A stretch of DNA of 64,000 nucleotides from Bacillus sp. FJAT-27264 (GCF_001682855.1 NZ_MAQW01000001.1:454443-518442); one strand, 5' to 3'. Positions 1-9,034 are shown, counted from the stretch's first letter. Numbers and translations are program-made. The notes: generated by a model not told the origin, from the letters alone.

Positions 1-4
1 GAAA

Positions 5-36
5 GATGTCAAGCTTTTTTGCTTGTCATCTTTTTC
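5..36 (+). terminator. Rho-independent terminator of an upstream gene
   Basis: A 10-bp stem (positions 5-14 with 21-30, one mismatch) with a T loop is followed on the + strand by a T-rich tail. The tail on the minus strand is weak, so it most likely ends a rightward gene that lies left of the window rather than the leftward HlyIII gene. Confidence 0.6.
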
Positions 37-75
37 TTTAAGCAAATTTGTTGCCATGTATGCGATTTTTACCCT

Positions 76-726
76 TTATAAGCGGATCGGCAGCAAATAG
101 ATCAACACGGCGAAGAAGTGTGTCACACTGCCTGCTAGCACAAAGACATGCCAGACAGCATGATGGAACGGGAACCCACGCCATACATAGAAGACCGTCC
201 CCAGGGTATACAGAATACCGCCAGCGACCAACAGCGTCATCCCTCCACTAGCCACTACAGCTGACAAGGGGCTCCAGGCGATCACGATCAGCCAGCCCAT
301 GGCAATGTAGAAGACAGTGGACATGAACAGAAACTTTTTGACGAAAAAGGCCTTGAAGAGCACCCCGAAAACAGCAATTCCCCAAATAATGCCGAACAGC
401 GACCAGCCAAGAGTTCCTCGGATGGCTACCAGCAGAAACGGGGTGTACGTTCCCGCGATGAACAAGTAAATGGAGGAATGATCGAAAAATTCGAACAAAT
501 CCTTCGCCTTGCCCTCTTTGAGGCTATGAACCAATGTTGAATTAAGGTACAGAAGCAGCATGGTAGTCCCATAAATAGAGAAGCTGACCACATGCCAAGC
601 CGTTCCCTTCAAACTTGCAAAAACAACAAGCAGGACCAGCGCGGCCACACTAAGGACCGTACCAATTCCATGCGTAATTGCATTTGCGACCTCTTCCCGG
701 CGACTGTAAGTATACGTATTTGCCAT
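76..726 (-). CDS. Hemolysin III / PAQR-family membrane protein
   Basis: A 216-residue integral membrane protein of the HlyIII (YqfA/PAQR) family with about seven hydrophobic segments. Family marks visible are the early EEVANAITHGIG segment, the central DHSSIYLFIAGTYTP segment (about residues 82-96) and a C-terminal HHAVWHVFVLAGSVTHF segment, whose Asp and His residues form the metal site of the family. An open frame extends 30 codons further upstream, but the ATG at 726 is preceded by a GGAAGG-type ribosome site and matches the usual family N-terminus. The cellular role of bacterial HlyIII proteins is not settled; family members have been linked to membrane homeostasis. It lies downstream of the carboxypeptidase gene on the same strand and may be co-transcribed with it. 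Confidence 0.92.
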   Translation of the reverse strand: MANTYTYSRREEVANAITHGIGTVLSVAALVLLVVFASLKGTAWHVVSFSIYGTTMLLLYLNSTLVHSLKEGKAKDLFEFFDHSSIYLFIAGTYTPFLLVAIRGTLGWSLFGIIWGIAVFGVLFKAFFVKKFLFMSTVFYIAMGWLIVIAWSPLSAVVASGGMTLLVAGGILYTLGTVFYVWRGFPFHHAVWHVFVLAGSVTHFFAVLIYLLPIRL

Positions 727-819
727 ACCCAAATCCTTCCGTTTGCGGTTTCCTTCTATTATAGCCGTTCCGCGGGTACCATTCCACTCTGCCGAATGGC
801 CCCGCGTCTGTCTCATGGC

Positions 820-2337
820 TTACAATTGATAGAGCGCTGTGTATTTCTCTTCCAGATAATCGGCCAGATAATCCGGGTTCAGCGGTTCGCCAGTCACTTG
901 CTCAATAATCTGTGAAGGCGTTAAGCTTTGTCCATACTTATAAATTTTGTCGGTCAGCCATTCCTTGATCGGAAGCAGGTTACCGGACGAAACTAGCTCA
1001 TCGAACGTTGGCAGATCTTTGCGGAGCGTGTTCAGAATCTGAGCGGCATACATATTCCCAAGCGAATAGGAGGCAAAATAGCCGAAGTCTCCACCTGACC
1101 AATGCACGTCCTGCAATACGCCCAGCGCATCGGTTGGAGGTGTAATCCCCAGATACTCCTGGTACTTGGCATTCCAGACCTGCGGCAGATCCTTCACGGC
1201 AAGTCCTTCATTGAAGATTAGCTTCTCAATCTCATAGCGGACAATAATATGGAGGTTGTAGGTCAACTCGTCTGCTTCAATCCGAATGAACGTATTATCT
1301 ACACTGTTAATTGCCCGGTAGAAATCCTTGACGTCAACACCGGCAAGTTGTACTGGGAAGTAATGTTGCAGATCCTTGTAATACCGCTCCCAGAAGGGCA
1401 GGCTGCGGCCGATCATGTTCTCCCACAAGCGGGACTGGGATTCGTGAATCCCCATGGATGCGCCTTGAGCCAGTGGTGTGCCTACAAGCTCGGGGTTGAT
1501 ATTTTGCTCATACAGGGCGTGTCCGCCTTCATGCAAGGAACTGAACACAGCGCTAGTGACGTTATCCGGAATATAGTTAGTAGTAATGCGAACATCTCCC
1601 GGATTCAGTCCTGTGGCAAAAGGATGCACACTCTCGTCCAGACGTCCGGCCTCAAAATCATAACCCATCTGCTTCAAGATGAAGAGTCCAAATTGCTCCT
1701 GCCCCTCTTGTTCAAAGACTTGCTGCAAAAAGCTTGTGTCTGGCTTGTTCGGGGAAGCTGCGATTTTCTCTACTAGTGGAACGAGACGGCTACGCAGACG
1801 GCCGAACACTTCATCAACCTTCTCAACCGTCAAATCCGGCTCATACATATCGAGCAAAGTGTCGTAGCGGGTGCCATTGACTCCCCAGTAATCAATAAAT
1901 TCCTGCTTGAAGGCTACAATCTTCGTAAGGAAAGGCTCGAAGCCAGCAAAATCGCTGTTCTCCTTGGCATCTTCCCACTTCGTTTCCGAGTGAGCCGCCA
2001 ATACAGCATATTCCTCATACTTCTCCGGCGGAATGCTCTTGGAGCGCTCATATTCCTTGCGGCAATCATGCACTATCTTATTCTGAACCTCATTCAATTG
2101 ACTCTGAATATCAGGACGGCTGAAATATTCGGTGAACCGCCCCATCTCGGGCGAGGTCTCCAGTCTGAAATATTCACCGCTCAGCATCCCTACAGTCTGG
2201 GAACGGATCTCCGCACCCTTGCGCGGTGCGCCTGTACGCAGATCCCAATGCAGAAGCCCGATGGCCTCGCGGTAACCGCTCATTTTAGATAATAAACCAC
2301 TGAATTTCTCCCACTCTTGCGATACTTGTTGTTCCAT
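820..2337 (-). CDS. M32-family metallocarboxypeptidase (Taq carboxypeptidase type)
   Basis: A 505-residue cytosolic zinc carboxypeptidase of family M32, which removes C-terminal residues from peptides. The zinc motif HEGGH lies at residues 269-273, followed by the conserved GIHESQSRLWEN segment that supplies the third ligand (Glu). Length matches the usual 500 or so residues, and no signal peptide is present. Start chosen at the ATG at 2337. The nearest downstream gene, HlyIII, begins about 90 bp further on in the same direction. The enzyme probably acts in general peptide turnover; B. subtilis has a homologue (YpwA). Confidence 0.95.
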   Translation of the reverse strand: MEQQVSQEWEKFSGLLSKMSGYREAIGLLHWDLRTGAPRKGAEIRSQTVGMLSGEYFRLETSPEMGRFTEYFSRPDIQSQLNEVQNKIVHDCRKEYERSKSIPPEKYEEYAVLAAHSETKWEDAKENSDFAGFEPFLTKIVAFKQEFIDYWGVNGTRYDTLLDMYEPDLTVEKVDEVFGRLRSRLVPLVEKIAASPNKPDTSFLQQVFEQEGQEQFGLFILKQMGYDFEAGRLDESVHPFATGLNPGDVRITTNYIPDNVTSAVFSSLHEGGHALYEQNINPELVGTPLAQGASMGIHESQSRLWENMIGRSLPFWERYYKDLQHYFPVQLAGVDVKDFYRAINSVDNTFIRIEADELTYNLHIIVRYEIEKLIFNEGLAVKDLPQVWNAKYQEYLGITPPTDALGVLQDVHWSGGDFGYFASYSLGNMYAAQILNTLRKDLPTFDELVSSGNLLPIKEWLTDKIYKYGQSLTPSQIIEQVTGEPLNPDYLADYLEEKYTALYQL

Positions 2338-2829
2338 ATATGGAGCACCTGCTTTCTCTATTTTGTCTGCTCCTCTTGATGATACTTTTTTAAATACTGA
2401 TAAGCAACTTCACCTACACGAATATAGCTAAATGAAGTTAATAGGTATTATTTAAAAGCAGGTCTTACCTTCTCTCGAATTAGAATAACTACATATTGTT
2501 TCCGTAACTATTTTTCTGTAATATTTCGAACATAGGAGGTGGAAACCGCTCTAATCCGCCTATATTGATCGATTCATTCCAACCGCTCCACGTCAGCTTT
2601 TTATATGCCTATATCATAGCTTTCAGCGTTCATCCCTTGCTCTCCACTTTCCAGGTTGAATATATTGACCATAGTTCGAAAACCCTAAGAAAAATCCAGA
2701 ATATTGACGCCTGTTAACTATAATCCGTATAATCAATTTCAGAGCTTGAACTCTCTAATTTGAAATACTTTGATTAGACTACTCGAAGCCAACTGGGCTT
2801 CACATTATGCTAAAGGAGCGTGAAAGGCA
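2338..2829. other. 492-bp intergenic region between divergent genes
   Basis: No convincing coding frame was found on either strand. The right part holds a plausible sigma-A promoter for the HesB-like gene (see 2704-2733). The left part presumably carries the carboxypeptidase promoter, not resolved here. Confidence 0.6.
2704..2733 (+). promoter_or_regulatory. Putative sigma-A promoter of the HesB-like gene
   Basis: TTGACG at 2704-2709 and TATAAT at 2728-2733, separated by 18 bp, about 95 bp upstream of the 2830 start codon. The match to the vegetative consensus is good, but it is based on sequence only. Confidence 0.5.
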
Positions 2830-3204
2830 ATGATCATTCAAGTTACACCCTTAGCGGAGAGGAAGTTGAAAGAAAGGCTTGGAGATCAGCCAGGCATTTT
2901 CAGGCTCTTTTATGATACCGAAGGATGCGGCTGTGACGGCATCAACGTACTCCTGATTGTGGATCAAAGTGGTCCTGAAGATCTCAGTATCGACGCTGGC
3001 GGCCTGCCTTTCATCGTCAGTAGGCAGCAGGAAATCTTCTATGAAGACAAAATGCGGCTGGATGCTGAAGAACGGTTCACTTCATTTAAACTGGATAGCG
3101 ATTCACAGATTTACGGAAAAAATATACTGGTAAGAGATATACGAGGTACTGAAGCCCCGCTTCCTGGTCAAGGAGCAGCGTGCGCAGTGGAAATTACCCG
3201 TTAA
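2830..3204 (+). CDS. HesB/IscA-like iron-sulfur biosynthesis family protein (YqkB-like)
   Basis: A 124-residue protein of the HesB-like (Fe-S biosynthesis) fold. It begins with the typical MIIQVTPLAERKLKERL and has the Cys pair C33/C35 (EGCGCDG). The C-terminal Cys pair of true A-type carriers is not present in the same form, as in the Bacillales YqkB group, so a carrier role is not established. Ribosome site AAAGGAGCGTGAAAGG precedes the ATG. The carbonic anhydrase gene starts 21 bp downstream, so the two are probably co-transcribed. Confidence 0.8.
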   Translation: MIIQVTPLAERKLKERLGDQPGIFRLFYDTEGCGCDGINVLLIVDQSGPEDLSIDAGGLPFIVSRQQEIFYEDKMRLDAEERFTSFKLDSDSQIYGKNILVRDIRGTEAPLPGQGAACAVEITR

Positions 3205-3224
3205 CCCCAAGGAGGAGCAAAACC

Positions 3225-3785
3225 ATGAGCCAAGTAACCAATATCCTAGAACATAATCAAAAATTCGTTGAAAACAAAGAATATGAAGCCTACCTGACCG
3301 GCCGGTACCCAGCTAAAAAAATGCTGGTGATTACCTGTATGGATACACGTCTCGTAGAACTACTGCCTAAAGCTATGAATTTCAAGAACGGCGATGTCAA
3401 AGTCATTAAAAATGCTGGCGCTATTATCTCTCAGCCCTTCGGCAGTGTCATGCGCAGTGTTATGGTTGCGTTATACGAGCTAAATGCAGATGAAGTCATC
3501 GTTGTCGGCCACTATGAATGTGGCATGGCATCCCTGAATCCCGACACGATGATCGGCCACATCAAGGAACGCGGAGTCTCCGAAGAAGTGTTGTCCACCC
3601 TGGAGAATTCCGGAATCAAGCTGACCAAGTGGCTAAAAGGATTCGACAACGAGAAGGAAGGCGTTATCCAGACTGTTGAGCTAATTAAGCGTCATCCGTT
3701 ACTGCCTCCGAATGTTCCAGTACACGGAATGATTATTGATCCGAATACAGGAGCACTTGAGCTTCTCTCAAACGGTTATGAATAA
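3225..3785 (+). CDS. Beta-class carbonic anhydrase
   Basis: A 186-residue zinc enzyme that interconverts CO2 and bicarbonate. The beta-class zinc and catalytic motif CxDxR is present as C38, D40, R42, and the HxxC motif as H96 and C99. Length and the IKNAGA segment fit the small Bacillus-type subgroup (YtiB-like). The start is the ATG at 3225, directly behind AGGAGG; an earlier in-frame start at 3180 would overlap the HesB-like gene and has no ribosome site. A strong terminator follows at 3812. Confidence 0.95.
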   Translation: MSQVTNILEHNQKFVENKEYEAYLTGRYPAKKMLVITCMDTRLVELLPKAMNFKNGDVKVIKNAGAIISQPFGSVMRSVMVALYELNADEVIVVGHYECGMASLNPDTMIGHIKERGVSEEVLSTLENSGIKLTKWLKGFDNEKEGVIQTVELIKRHPLLPPNVPVHGMIIDPNTGALELLSNGYE

Positions 3786-3811
3786 GAGGAATTCACACTC
3801 GTAGGCTGTAC

Positions 3812-3840
3812 GCGCGGATACAATATCCGCGCTTTTTTTT
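3812..3840 (+). terminator. Rho-independent terminator after carbonic anhydrase
   Basis: A 9-bp GC-rich perfect stem (3812-3820 with 3824-3832) with a 3-nt loop and eight T residues. Confidence 0.9.
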
Positions 3841-3951
3841 ATTTCAAAAATATTTCGAAATATGATCATTAAAAATGAAACCTTCCTCAATGTCATCCGT
3901 ATTACCGGAAAGGCACAAAAAAAATAGCTTACAGGAGGGTTCACCTAGTCA

Positions 3952-4395
3952 ATGAAACCAATGAAACGTGTAATGATGATTGTTATGGCCTTCACTCTGT
4001 TCTTTGTTGTAGCGTCACCGAATTTTGTGGACGCAAAACGCGGGGGCGGCGGATTCAAATCCGGAACGCGTAGCTTCACCACCACCCCGAAGAAATCTAC
4101 CACCACAAATAACGTGAAGAAAAGCGATAGCACTACCGGCGGCGCAACCACCGGAAGCATGGCAAATACAAAACGCGGCTTCTTTAGCGGCGGCGGATTG
4201 ATGAAAGGCCTCATGATCGGTGGTCTTGCTGGTATGCTGTTCGGCGGCATGTTCGGCGGTATGGGCTTTATGGGCAACATTCTCGGATTCGCAGTCAATA
4301 TGCTCGCAATTTATCTGGTAGTTATCTTGATTCTTTCCTTCTTCCGCCGCAGACAGGAACGTCGCAGATTCCAAGAACGGGATGACCGCGCCTAA
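3952..4395 (+). CDS. Glycine-rich exported membrane protein, Tim44-N-terminus-like
   Basis: A 147-residue protein with an N-terminal signal segment (residues 1-27, ending near VDA), then a Lys/Gly/Ser/Thr-rich low-complexity stretch, a glycine-methionine-rich membrane segment (about 82-105), a second hydrophobic helix (about 110-130) and an Arg-rich tail (RRRQERRRFQERDD). This layout is seen in bacterial proteins annotated as Tim44-like, but the Tim44 C-terminal domain is missing. No enzymatic motif is visible. AGGAGG precedes the start. The stop overlaps the start of the next gene (TAATG), so the two are translationally coupled. Confidence 0.75.
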   Translation: MKPMKRVMMIVMAFTLFFVVASPNFVDAKRGGGGFKSGTRSFTTTPKKSTTTNNVKKSDSTTGGATTGSMANTKRGFFSGGGLMKGLMIGGLAGMLFGGMFGGMGFMGNILGFAVNMLAIYLVVILILSFFRRRQERRRFQERDDRA

Positions 4396-4685
4396 TGAAT
4401 AGTACTGTTCTTAGCATGGATGAGATCATTAATGCGATCTGCCTACACATGGCTGAACGTAAATCAGTAAACCCTACCGAAGTGCAGGTGGAGCTTAGCT
4501 GGGAAGAAGACACCGGCTATTCTGCGGAGGTATGGGTGCATGGCCGAAGCCAGTTCCTGGTGGAGTCCAATATGATCGAAGCCATTCTGCGTTACGTGCA
4601 TACCGAATACGGGATCCGGGCTTACCGCGAGGATGTACGGTTGGATCTGGATGAAGAAATTACAGCTGTAGTAACTACAGACTGA
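4395..4685 (+). CDS. DUF2653 / YxcD-like small protein
   Basis: A 96-residue acidic cytosolic protein resembling the YxcD family (DUF2653) of Bacillales; function unknown. The start codon overlaps the stop codon of the glycine-rich membrane protein gene, which implies translational coupling and a shared role. A bidirectional terminator follows directly. Confidence 0.75.
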   Translation: MNSTVLSMDEIINAICLHMAERKSVNPTEVQVELSWEEDTGYSAEVWVHGRSQFLVESNMIEAILRYVHTEYGIRAYREDVRLDLDEEITAVVTTD

Positions 4686-4700
4686 AATTAATAAAAAATA

Positions 4701-4735
4701 AGACGGTGCGGCCCTTGGGCTGTACCGTCTTTTTC
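4701..4735. terminator. Bidirectional terminator between convergent units
   Basis: A 14-bp stem including two G-T wobbles (4701-4714 with 4717-4730) flanked by T-rich tails in both directions. It serves the YxcD-like gene on the + strand and the lantibiotic-protection operon on the minus strand. Confidence 0.85.
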
Positions 4736-4766
4736 TATTATCGTCTGCCTGATCCTCCAATCCTTG

Positions 4767-6152
4767 TCAGGACAAAGGAAACTCTAAGGTAACTTTAGCC
4801 CCACCCAAGACTCCGTCATTTCCTAAGACTAGCTGCCCGCCATGCAGCAACATGATGGATTGCGCAATGTAAAGCCCCATGCCGTGATGATGTCCCGAGC
4901 TTCGACTGCGGTCCCCCATATAAAACTGCTTCGTTGCCTCTCGCAGATCAGCAGAAGTGAAGCCTCCGCCGCTGTCGTCTACTATAAAGCAAACACTATC
5001 TGGCCTGCCTTCTGCAGTCAGTGTGATAGTGCCCTGAACGGGAGTATGTTCCACCGCATTCATCACAACATTGAGCATAGCCCGCTGGAACAAACTCTTG
5101 TCGATTGCGATGAAATCCGGCATGTTGTGAGCGTTTATTTGAACCCGTATCTCTTTCTCAATAGCGCCCGCTCTCAGAAGTTCTTCAACATCCTCAAACA
5201 GCGAAACAGTATCTATTCTGACCCGTTCCAGCTTCAGCCCTTCCTGCGTCCTCGAAATTTCGATCAGTTCCCTCGCATAACGTTCAATCTGTGCCGAACT
5301 AGTCAGGATATAACGATTGTATTCCCGCTGGATCTCATCTTGGGCTGTCTCGCTTAGCAGTTCAGCATTCCCTCGGATGATCGTAAGCGGTGTTTTGATA
5401 TCATGCGCGAGAGCGGAGATTTGCTCCCGGCGGGCCTGTTGCTCCTCCCATTGTTGCCGGAGCGAGGCCTTCAACTCGTTCTTCATCGTGTCTAGCGAAT
5501 CTAGGACTGAGTCAATCTCATGCACACCACTGGATTGCACGGTGAATTCGAGATCCTGATTCCGAATTTTTCCAATGACTGACTGCAGACCTTTCATTTT
5601 CTTCGCCAGCTTCTTGCCGAACAGATAGGACCATAAGACAATTTGCAGCAGAAAGCCCACCACAATCAGTATGATGCCCATAAGCTCAGGATTGGGCAGA
5701 TGGGTTCTCAGCCATTCCGAGCGAAAATTCATGACAATGGAATAACTAAGCAGAAGGACCTCTCGCTGCTGTTCCCTTTGAATGACAGTATAATAACCGT
5801 AGCTTCCGCCTTTACTGCCTGACACGACAGCCTTCCATGCTTCCTGCGCTTGCTCCTTATTTAGACTGCCGCTCACATATTGTCCTTCCTGAGTATAGAG
5901 AGCATATTCTGACAGGGAGGGTATTTGATTGGGTCTAATTTCGGGGCTGGAAACTAGTACATCCTTTGCAGCGGCAATCTGCTTCTCCACCTCATTGGCC
6001 GGGAGGATCTCGCCTATCGCCGTAGCTATAAAATAAGTGCCAAGCAATAGGCCGAGCCATAGCAGCATTCCCCCACACAGCAGCATAAAGTATCTTAGGA
6101 AAATAGTACTCAGTGCTAATGGTTTGCGGCCTTTGTGCTTTAAGTTCTCCAT
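4767..6152 (-). CDS. Sensor histidine kinase of the lantibiotic-protection operon
   Basis: A 461-residue membrane histidine kinase with two transmembrane helices (about residues 18-45 and 157-178) enclosing a 110-residue extracytoplasmic sensor region. A HAMP-like linker follows, then HisKA with phospho-acceptor H250 (SALAHDIKTPL), and a HATPase domain with N box NVVMNAVEHTP, DDSGGGF and GMGLYIAQS. Its start overlaps the response regulator stop by 13 bp. Last gene of the five-gene operon 9034-4767. It resembles SpaK/CprK-type kinases that sense lantibiotics or cationic peptides; the ligand is not deducible from sequence. Confidence 0.9.
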   Translation of the reverse strand: MENLKHKGRKPLALSTIFLRYFMLLCGGMLLWLGLLLGTYFIATAIGEILPANEVEKQIAAAKDVLVSSPEIRPNQIPSLSEYALYTQEGQYVSGSLNKEQAQEAWKAVVSGSKGGSYGYYTVIQREQQREVLLLSYSIVMNFRSEWLRTHLPNPELMGIILIVVGFLLQIVLWSYLFGKKLAKKMKGLQSVIGKIRNQDLEFTVQSSGVHEIDSVLDSLDTMKNELKASLRQQWEEQQARREQISALAHDIKTPLTIIRGNAELLSETAQDEIQREYNRYILTSSAQIERYARELIEISRTQEGLKLERVRIDTVSLFEDVEELLRAGAIEKEIRVQINAHNMPDFIAIDKSLFQRAMLNVVMNAVEHTPVQGTITLTAEGRPDSVCFIVDDSGGGFTSADLREATKQFYMGDRSRSSGHHHGMGLYIAQSIMLLHGGQLVLGNDGVLGGAKVTLEFPLS

Positions 6153-6802
6153 TTATAACCTATCCCCCAGATGGTCTCGATCGGTAATTGCTCGTACCTC
6201 GCCAGCTTTGCACGGATATTCTTAACATGTTCCGCCACCGCCGCGCTGTCGCTCTCCCCATCAAAACCAAATACCGATTCATAAATCTTCTCCTTGGAGA
6301 AGACCTGTCCCCGATTGCGGGCAAGAAACTCACAGATTTTATATTCACTCTTGGTAAGGGGGACCTTGTCCTCCTGCACATGCATTTCCTTAGCCAATAA
6401 GTTGAAATGAACCTCATCGATACTCAGCATACTGCGCCTCTCCCGCTGCTCTCTTCGCAAATGTGCATTCACCCTGGCCCGTAGTTCACCAGTCCCGAAG
6501 GGCTTTAGGATATAGTCATCTGCACCCAAACCCAATCCGTACATAATGTCATCCTCTAGTGTTTTTGCCGTGAGGAATAGAATCGGGCAGTCAACGATGC
6601 CCCGTATTCTCTCGCAGAGGGCAAAGCCATCGATTCCCGGCATCATGACGTCTAGCAGAATCAGGTCAAAGAAACCGGGATTCAGCGCTGTGATCTGCTC
6701 CGGCTCAGATAACGTGGTCACACTGTGTCCGTCCTTGATCAGGATATTTCGAATCAGTATCAGAATACCCACTTCATCATCTACGGCCAGTATTCGGGCC
6801 AT
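6140..6802 (-). CDS. OmpR-family response regulator of the lantibiotic-protection operon
   Basis: A 220-residue response regulator with a receiver domain (acidic pocket VDDE at 8-10, phospho-acceptor D51, LTAK Lys near 103) and a C-terminal winged-helix DNA-binding domain. Start chosen at the ATG at 6802, which has AAAGGAGGAGG upstream; an earlier in-frame TTG has no such site. It follows the two permease genes and overlaps the kinase gene, and presumably controls the ABC transporter operon it sits in, as in SpaRK/CprRK systems. Confidence 0.92.
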   Translation of the reverse strand: MARILAVDDEVGILILIRNILIKDGHSVTTLSEPEQITALNPGFFDLILLDVMMPGIDGFALCERIRGIVDCPILFLTAKTLEDDIMYGLGLGADDYILKPFGTGELRARVNAHLRREQRERRSMLSIDEVHFNLLAKEMHVQEDKVPLTKSEYKICEFLARNRGQVFSKEKIYESVFGFDGESDSAAVAEHVKNIRAKLARYEQLPIETIWGIGYKWRT

Positions 6803-6830
6803 CCAGCCTCCTCCTTTCAACGCTTAAAGC

Positions 6831-7595
6831 TTAGCCTTCCGATTTACGGCCTTCCCATCGAGTAAACCATGCAGAGGACAGCAGCAGCACACCTGCCGTG
6901 ACGGCGATACTTATCCATATACCGCTTTGCAGTTGAGCCATTATGGAAGCGCTCAGTGGCACTTCAGTTGCGTACAATACCCACATACTGGCCAATCGCA
7001 CAGGCCAACTCCAAGGCACCAGAATCCAAATACCATCGCCAAGTCCTGTGAGCAGAAGTGCCGCCAACAGGCTCCCCATAATGCCCATGCCTATCGAAGT
7101 CCCCTGTCCAAAGCGCAAGCTTATCATCAAGTGAAAAATATACAGGATTATACAGCTTCCGGCAAGGACACAGGTAACATTCAGGTAGAGATGCATGGGT
7201 AGTAGTCCGTCTTTGTGTAGCAGCTCTGTGAGTCCAGCCCCGAACATCACTACTGCCAATAACGTACCTGTAAAGCCCATAATGAGCAGAAGGAGCAGCT
7301 TGCTGAGAAAGGTCCACATCTTCGGTGCAGCCCCTCCCAGCAGGTTCTGGAATTGCCCAGCTGCCTCTTCCTGTCTGGCCAGTATCGCGGTCAGAACACC
7401 AATTAGCGTCGGGAAGACCACGGCTAATAGTTCAACAAATCCGACAGTGAGTTCGAGACTATCCATAGGCGAAATAAAAGCGTACGCCAGGAACGCTCCT
7501 GCTCCGATAAGCGGCAGGAGCAGATGAATCAGCAGCAGTGGCGTCCGTCTAATTTTTAGAAAATCAGCTCTCAACATACGGTCAAATCTATTCAT
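6831..7595 (-). CDS. Lantibiotic-immunity ABC transporter permease, MutG/EpiG type
   Basis: A 254-residue ABC-2-type permease with six hydrophobic helices and the start MNRFDRMLRADFLKIRRTPL, typical of the G subunit of LanFEG exporters. These transporters expel lantibiotics from the membrane. It lies 1 bp after the E-type permease gene and upstream of the response regulator. The MutG assignment rests on gene order plus general resemblance. Confidence 0.82.
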   Translation of the reverse strand: MNRFDRMLRADFLKIRRTPLLLIHLLLPLIGAGAFLAYAFISPMDSLELTVGFVELLAVVFPTLIGVLTAILARQEEAAGQFQNLLGGAAPKMWTFLSKLLLLLIMGFTGTLLAVVMFGAGLTELLHKDGLLPMHLYLNVTCVLAGSCIILYIFHLMISLRFGQGTSIGMGIMGSLLAALLLTGLGDGIWILVPWSWPVRLASMWVLYATEVPLSASIMAQLQSGIWISIAVTAGVLLLSSAWFTRWEGRKSEG

Positions 7596-7596
7596 C

Positions 7597-8334
7597 CTAC
7601 AAAGCCTCCCGTTTGTTGAACCACTGTGCCGTCAGCCAGAGCAGCACACCACACAGTGCCAACGACCCCAAGATACCCGGTAGGATAACCCCCCAAGCCA
7701 GTAAGGGATCACCTACTTTGGCAGGAAGCCCATTCGGCAGAATCCCCAGTATAGGACACATCAGCCGGATTGGAATAGCGTACGGGACAACCCACCATAT
7801 CTCCCGGGTCGCACACAACAGACCGAGTATGACATTCCCGGCAAGATTGATCAGGATAGTCATGAACATGCCGCATGTCACAGCAAGAAACAAGCAGAGT
7901 GGAATCTGCCAGGCGATTGTGACCGCGAGCAAAATAGACGCCATCAATCCCTGAGCAGGCAAAATTGACTGTCCCAGCCACATCCCCCCGAGCGTAGCCC
8001 CCACAAAGAAGATTAGGCAGACAGCAAGTAACCAGACCATGCAGAGCAAGACTTTTCCTAGCCAAAACTTACGAGGATCCACCGGCAGGGCGAGCACGCC
8101 CTGAAATTTCATATTGGCATCCTTCTGGACAACCAGTACACAGAATAGAGTGGTTGCACCAGGCAGTATGATGACATACCACCAGTTGTAGGCACCGGTC
8201 TGGTAAAGACGCCCTCCCATTAGCAAGAAAGCGATTAACAGTGTAAAGGCAGGCATCAACCAGATCATCCGCGGAGCAAAGGTGCGTTTGAGCTTCATCT
8301 TTTCCACAAGCATATATTGCAGCAATTTATTCAC
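7597..8334 (-). CDS. Lantibiotic-immunity ABC transporter permease, MutE/EpiE type
   Basis: A 245-residue ABC-2 permease with six helices, the E partner of the G permease. The most likely start is the GTG at 8334, which overlaps the last 8 bp of the ATPase gene. An open frame upstream of it lies entirely inside the ATPase gene and is not typical of the family. The N-terminus (NKLLQYMLVEKMKLKRTF) and the PRKFWLGK segment after helix 2 fit EpiE/MutE proteins. Tight coupling with the ATPase gene supports assembly into one transporter. Confidence 0.82.
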   Translation of the reverse strand: MNKLLQYMLVEKMKLKRTFAPRMIWLMPAFTLLIAFLLMGGRLYQTGAYNWWYVIILPGATTLFCVLVVQKDANMKFQGVLALPVDPRKFWLGKVLLCMVWLLAVCLIFFVGATLGGMWLGQSILPAQGLMASILLAVTIAWQIPLCLFLAVTCGMFMTILINLAGNVILGLLCATREIWWVVPYAIPIRLMCPILGILPNGLPAKVGDPLLAWGVILPGILGSLALCGVLLWLTAQWFNKREAL

Positions 8335-9034
8335 CGGCCCTTCTGTACGCAGCGGCCACTTGCATGAACAATGTCTCCAGGTCCTGTTCCCCATTCGCGC
8401 TGCCCTGATAGCCGAGCACACCGCCGGCAATAATACCGATTTCATCCACAACCTGCTCTACCTCAGAGAGTACATGGCTGGATAAAATGACGGTGATGCC
8501 CTGCGCCGGAAAGGAGCGGATCAGCTCCCGGAACTGCTGGATACCGATAGGATCCAGCCCGTTCGTCGGTTCGTCCAGTATCAACAACCGTGGATGATTC
8601 AGCAGAGCGATGGCAATACCGAGGCGCTGCTTCATACCCATCGAGAATTGCCCTGCTCTTTTTTTACCCGTTCCCGTCAGATCCACGGTTAACAGAACTT
8701 CATCAATACGCGACTCCGGCAACCCCAGCATTATTGTGCGCACCTGCAGATTCTCCCGGGCCGTCAGATTTTCATACAGGGGGGGACTCTCAATAAGCAC
8801 TCCGATGTCCGTCAGATCCCGGCGATGCCACTCATGCCCGTCGAACCGAATGCTCCCCGAAGTGGGCTTAAGCAGGCCGGTCAGCATTTTCAGTGTAGTC
8901 GACTTCCCGGCACCGTTAGGGCCGAGCAATCCGTAAACTGTATTCCTTGGCACAGACAAGCCGATGTTCTCGACTGCTTTTTGCTTGCCAAAGCTTTTGC
9001 AAACACTTCTTGTTTCCAATATCAAATCCTTCAC
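8327..9034 (-). CDS. Lantibiotic-protection ABC transporter ATP-binding protein (LanF type)
   Basis: A 235-residue ABC ATPase. Walker A GPNGAGKST is at about 38-46, the signature reads FSMGMKQRLG, and Walker B LLILDEPTNGLDP is followed by the H-loop SSH. The FSMGMKQRLG signature and short length are typical of the LanF/BcrA-like drug-protection branch. First gene of an operon ATPase-E-G-regulator-kinase. No lanA precursor, LanB/C/M or LanT gene is visible in the window, so the module probably protects against peptides made by others. Confidence 0.9.
   Translation of the reverse strand: MKDLILETRSVCKSFGKQKAVENIGLSVPRNTVYGLLGPNGAGKSTTLKMLTGLLKPTSGSIRFDGHEWHRRDLTDIGVLIESPPLYENLTARENLQVRTIMLGLPESRIDEVLLTVDLTGTGKKRAGQFSMGMKQRLGIAIALLNHPRLLILDEPTNGLDPIGIQQFRELIRSFPAQGITVILSSHVLSEVEQVVDEIGIIAGGVLGYQGSANGEQDLETLFMQVAAAYRRAGE

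Noticed and set aside
3945..4374. Long open frames on the minus strand across the glycine-rich protein gene
   Set aside because: They are antisense to a low-complexity Gly/Thr-rich gene with clear signal peptide, ribosome site and coupling to the next gene; the antisense products are repetitive Pro/Phe-rich with no ribosome site.
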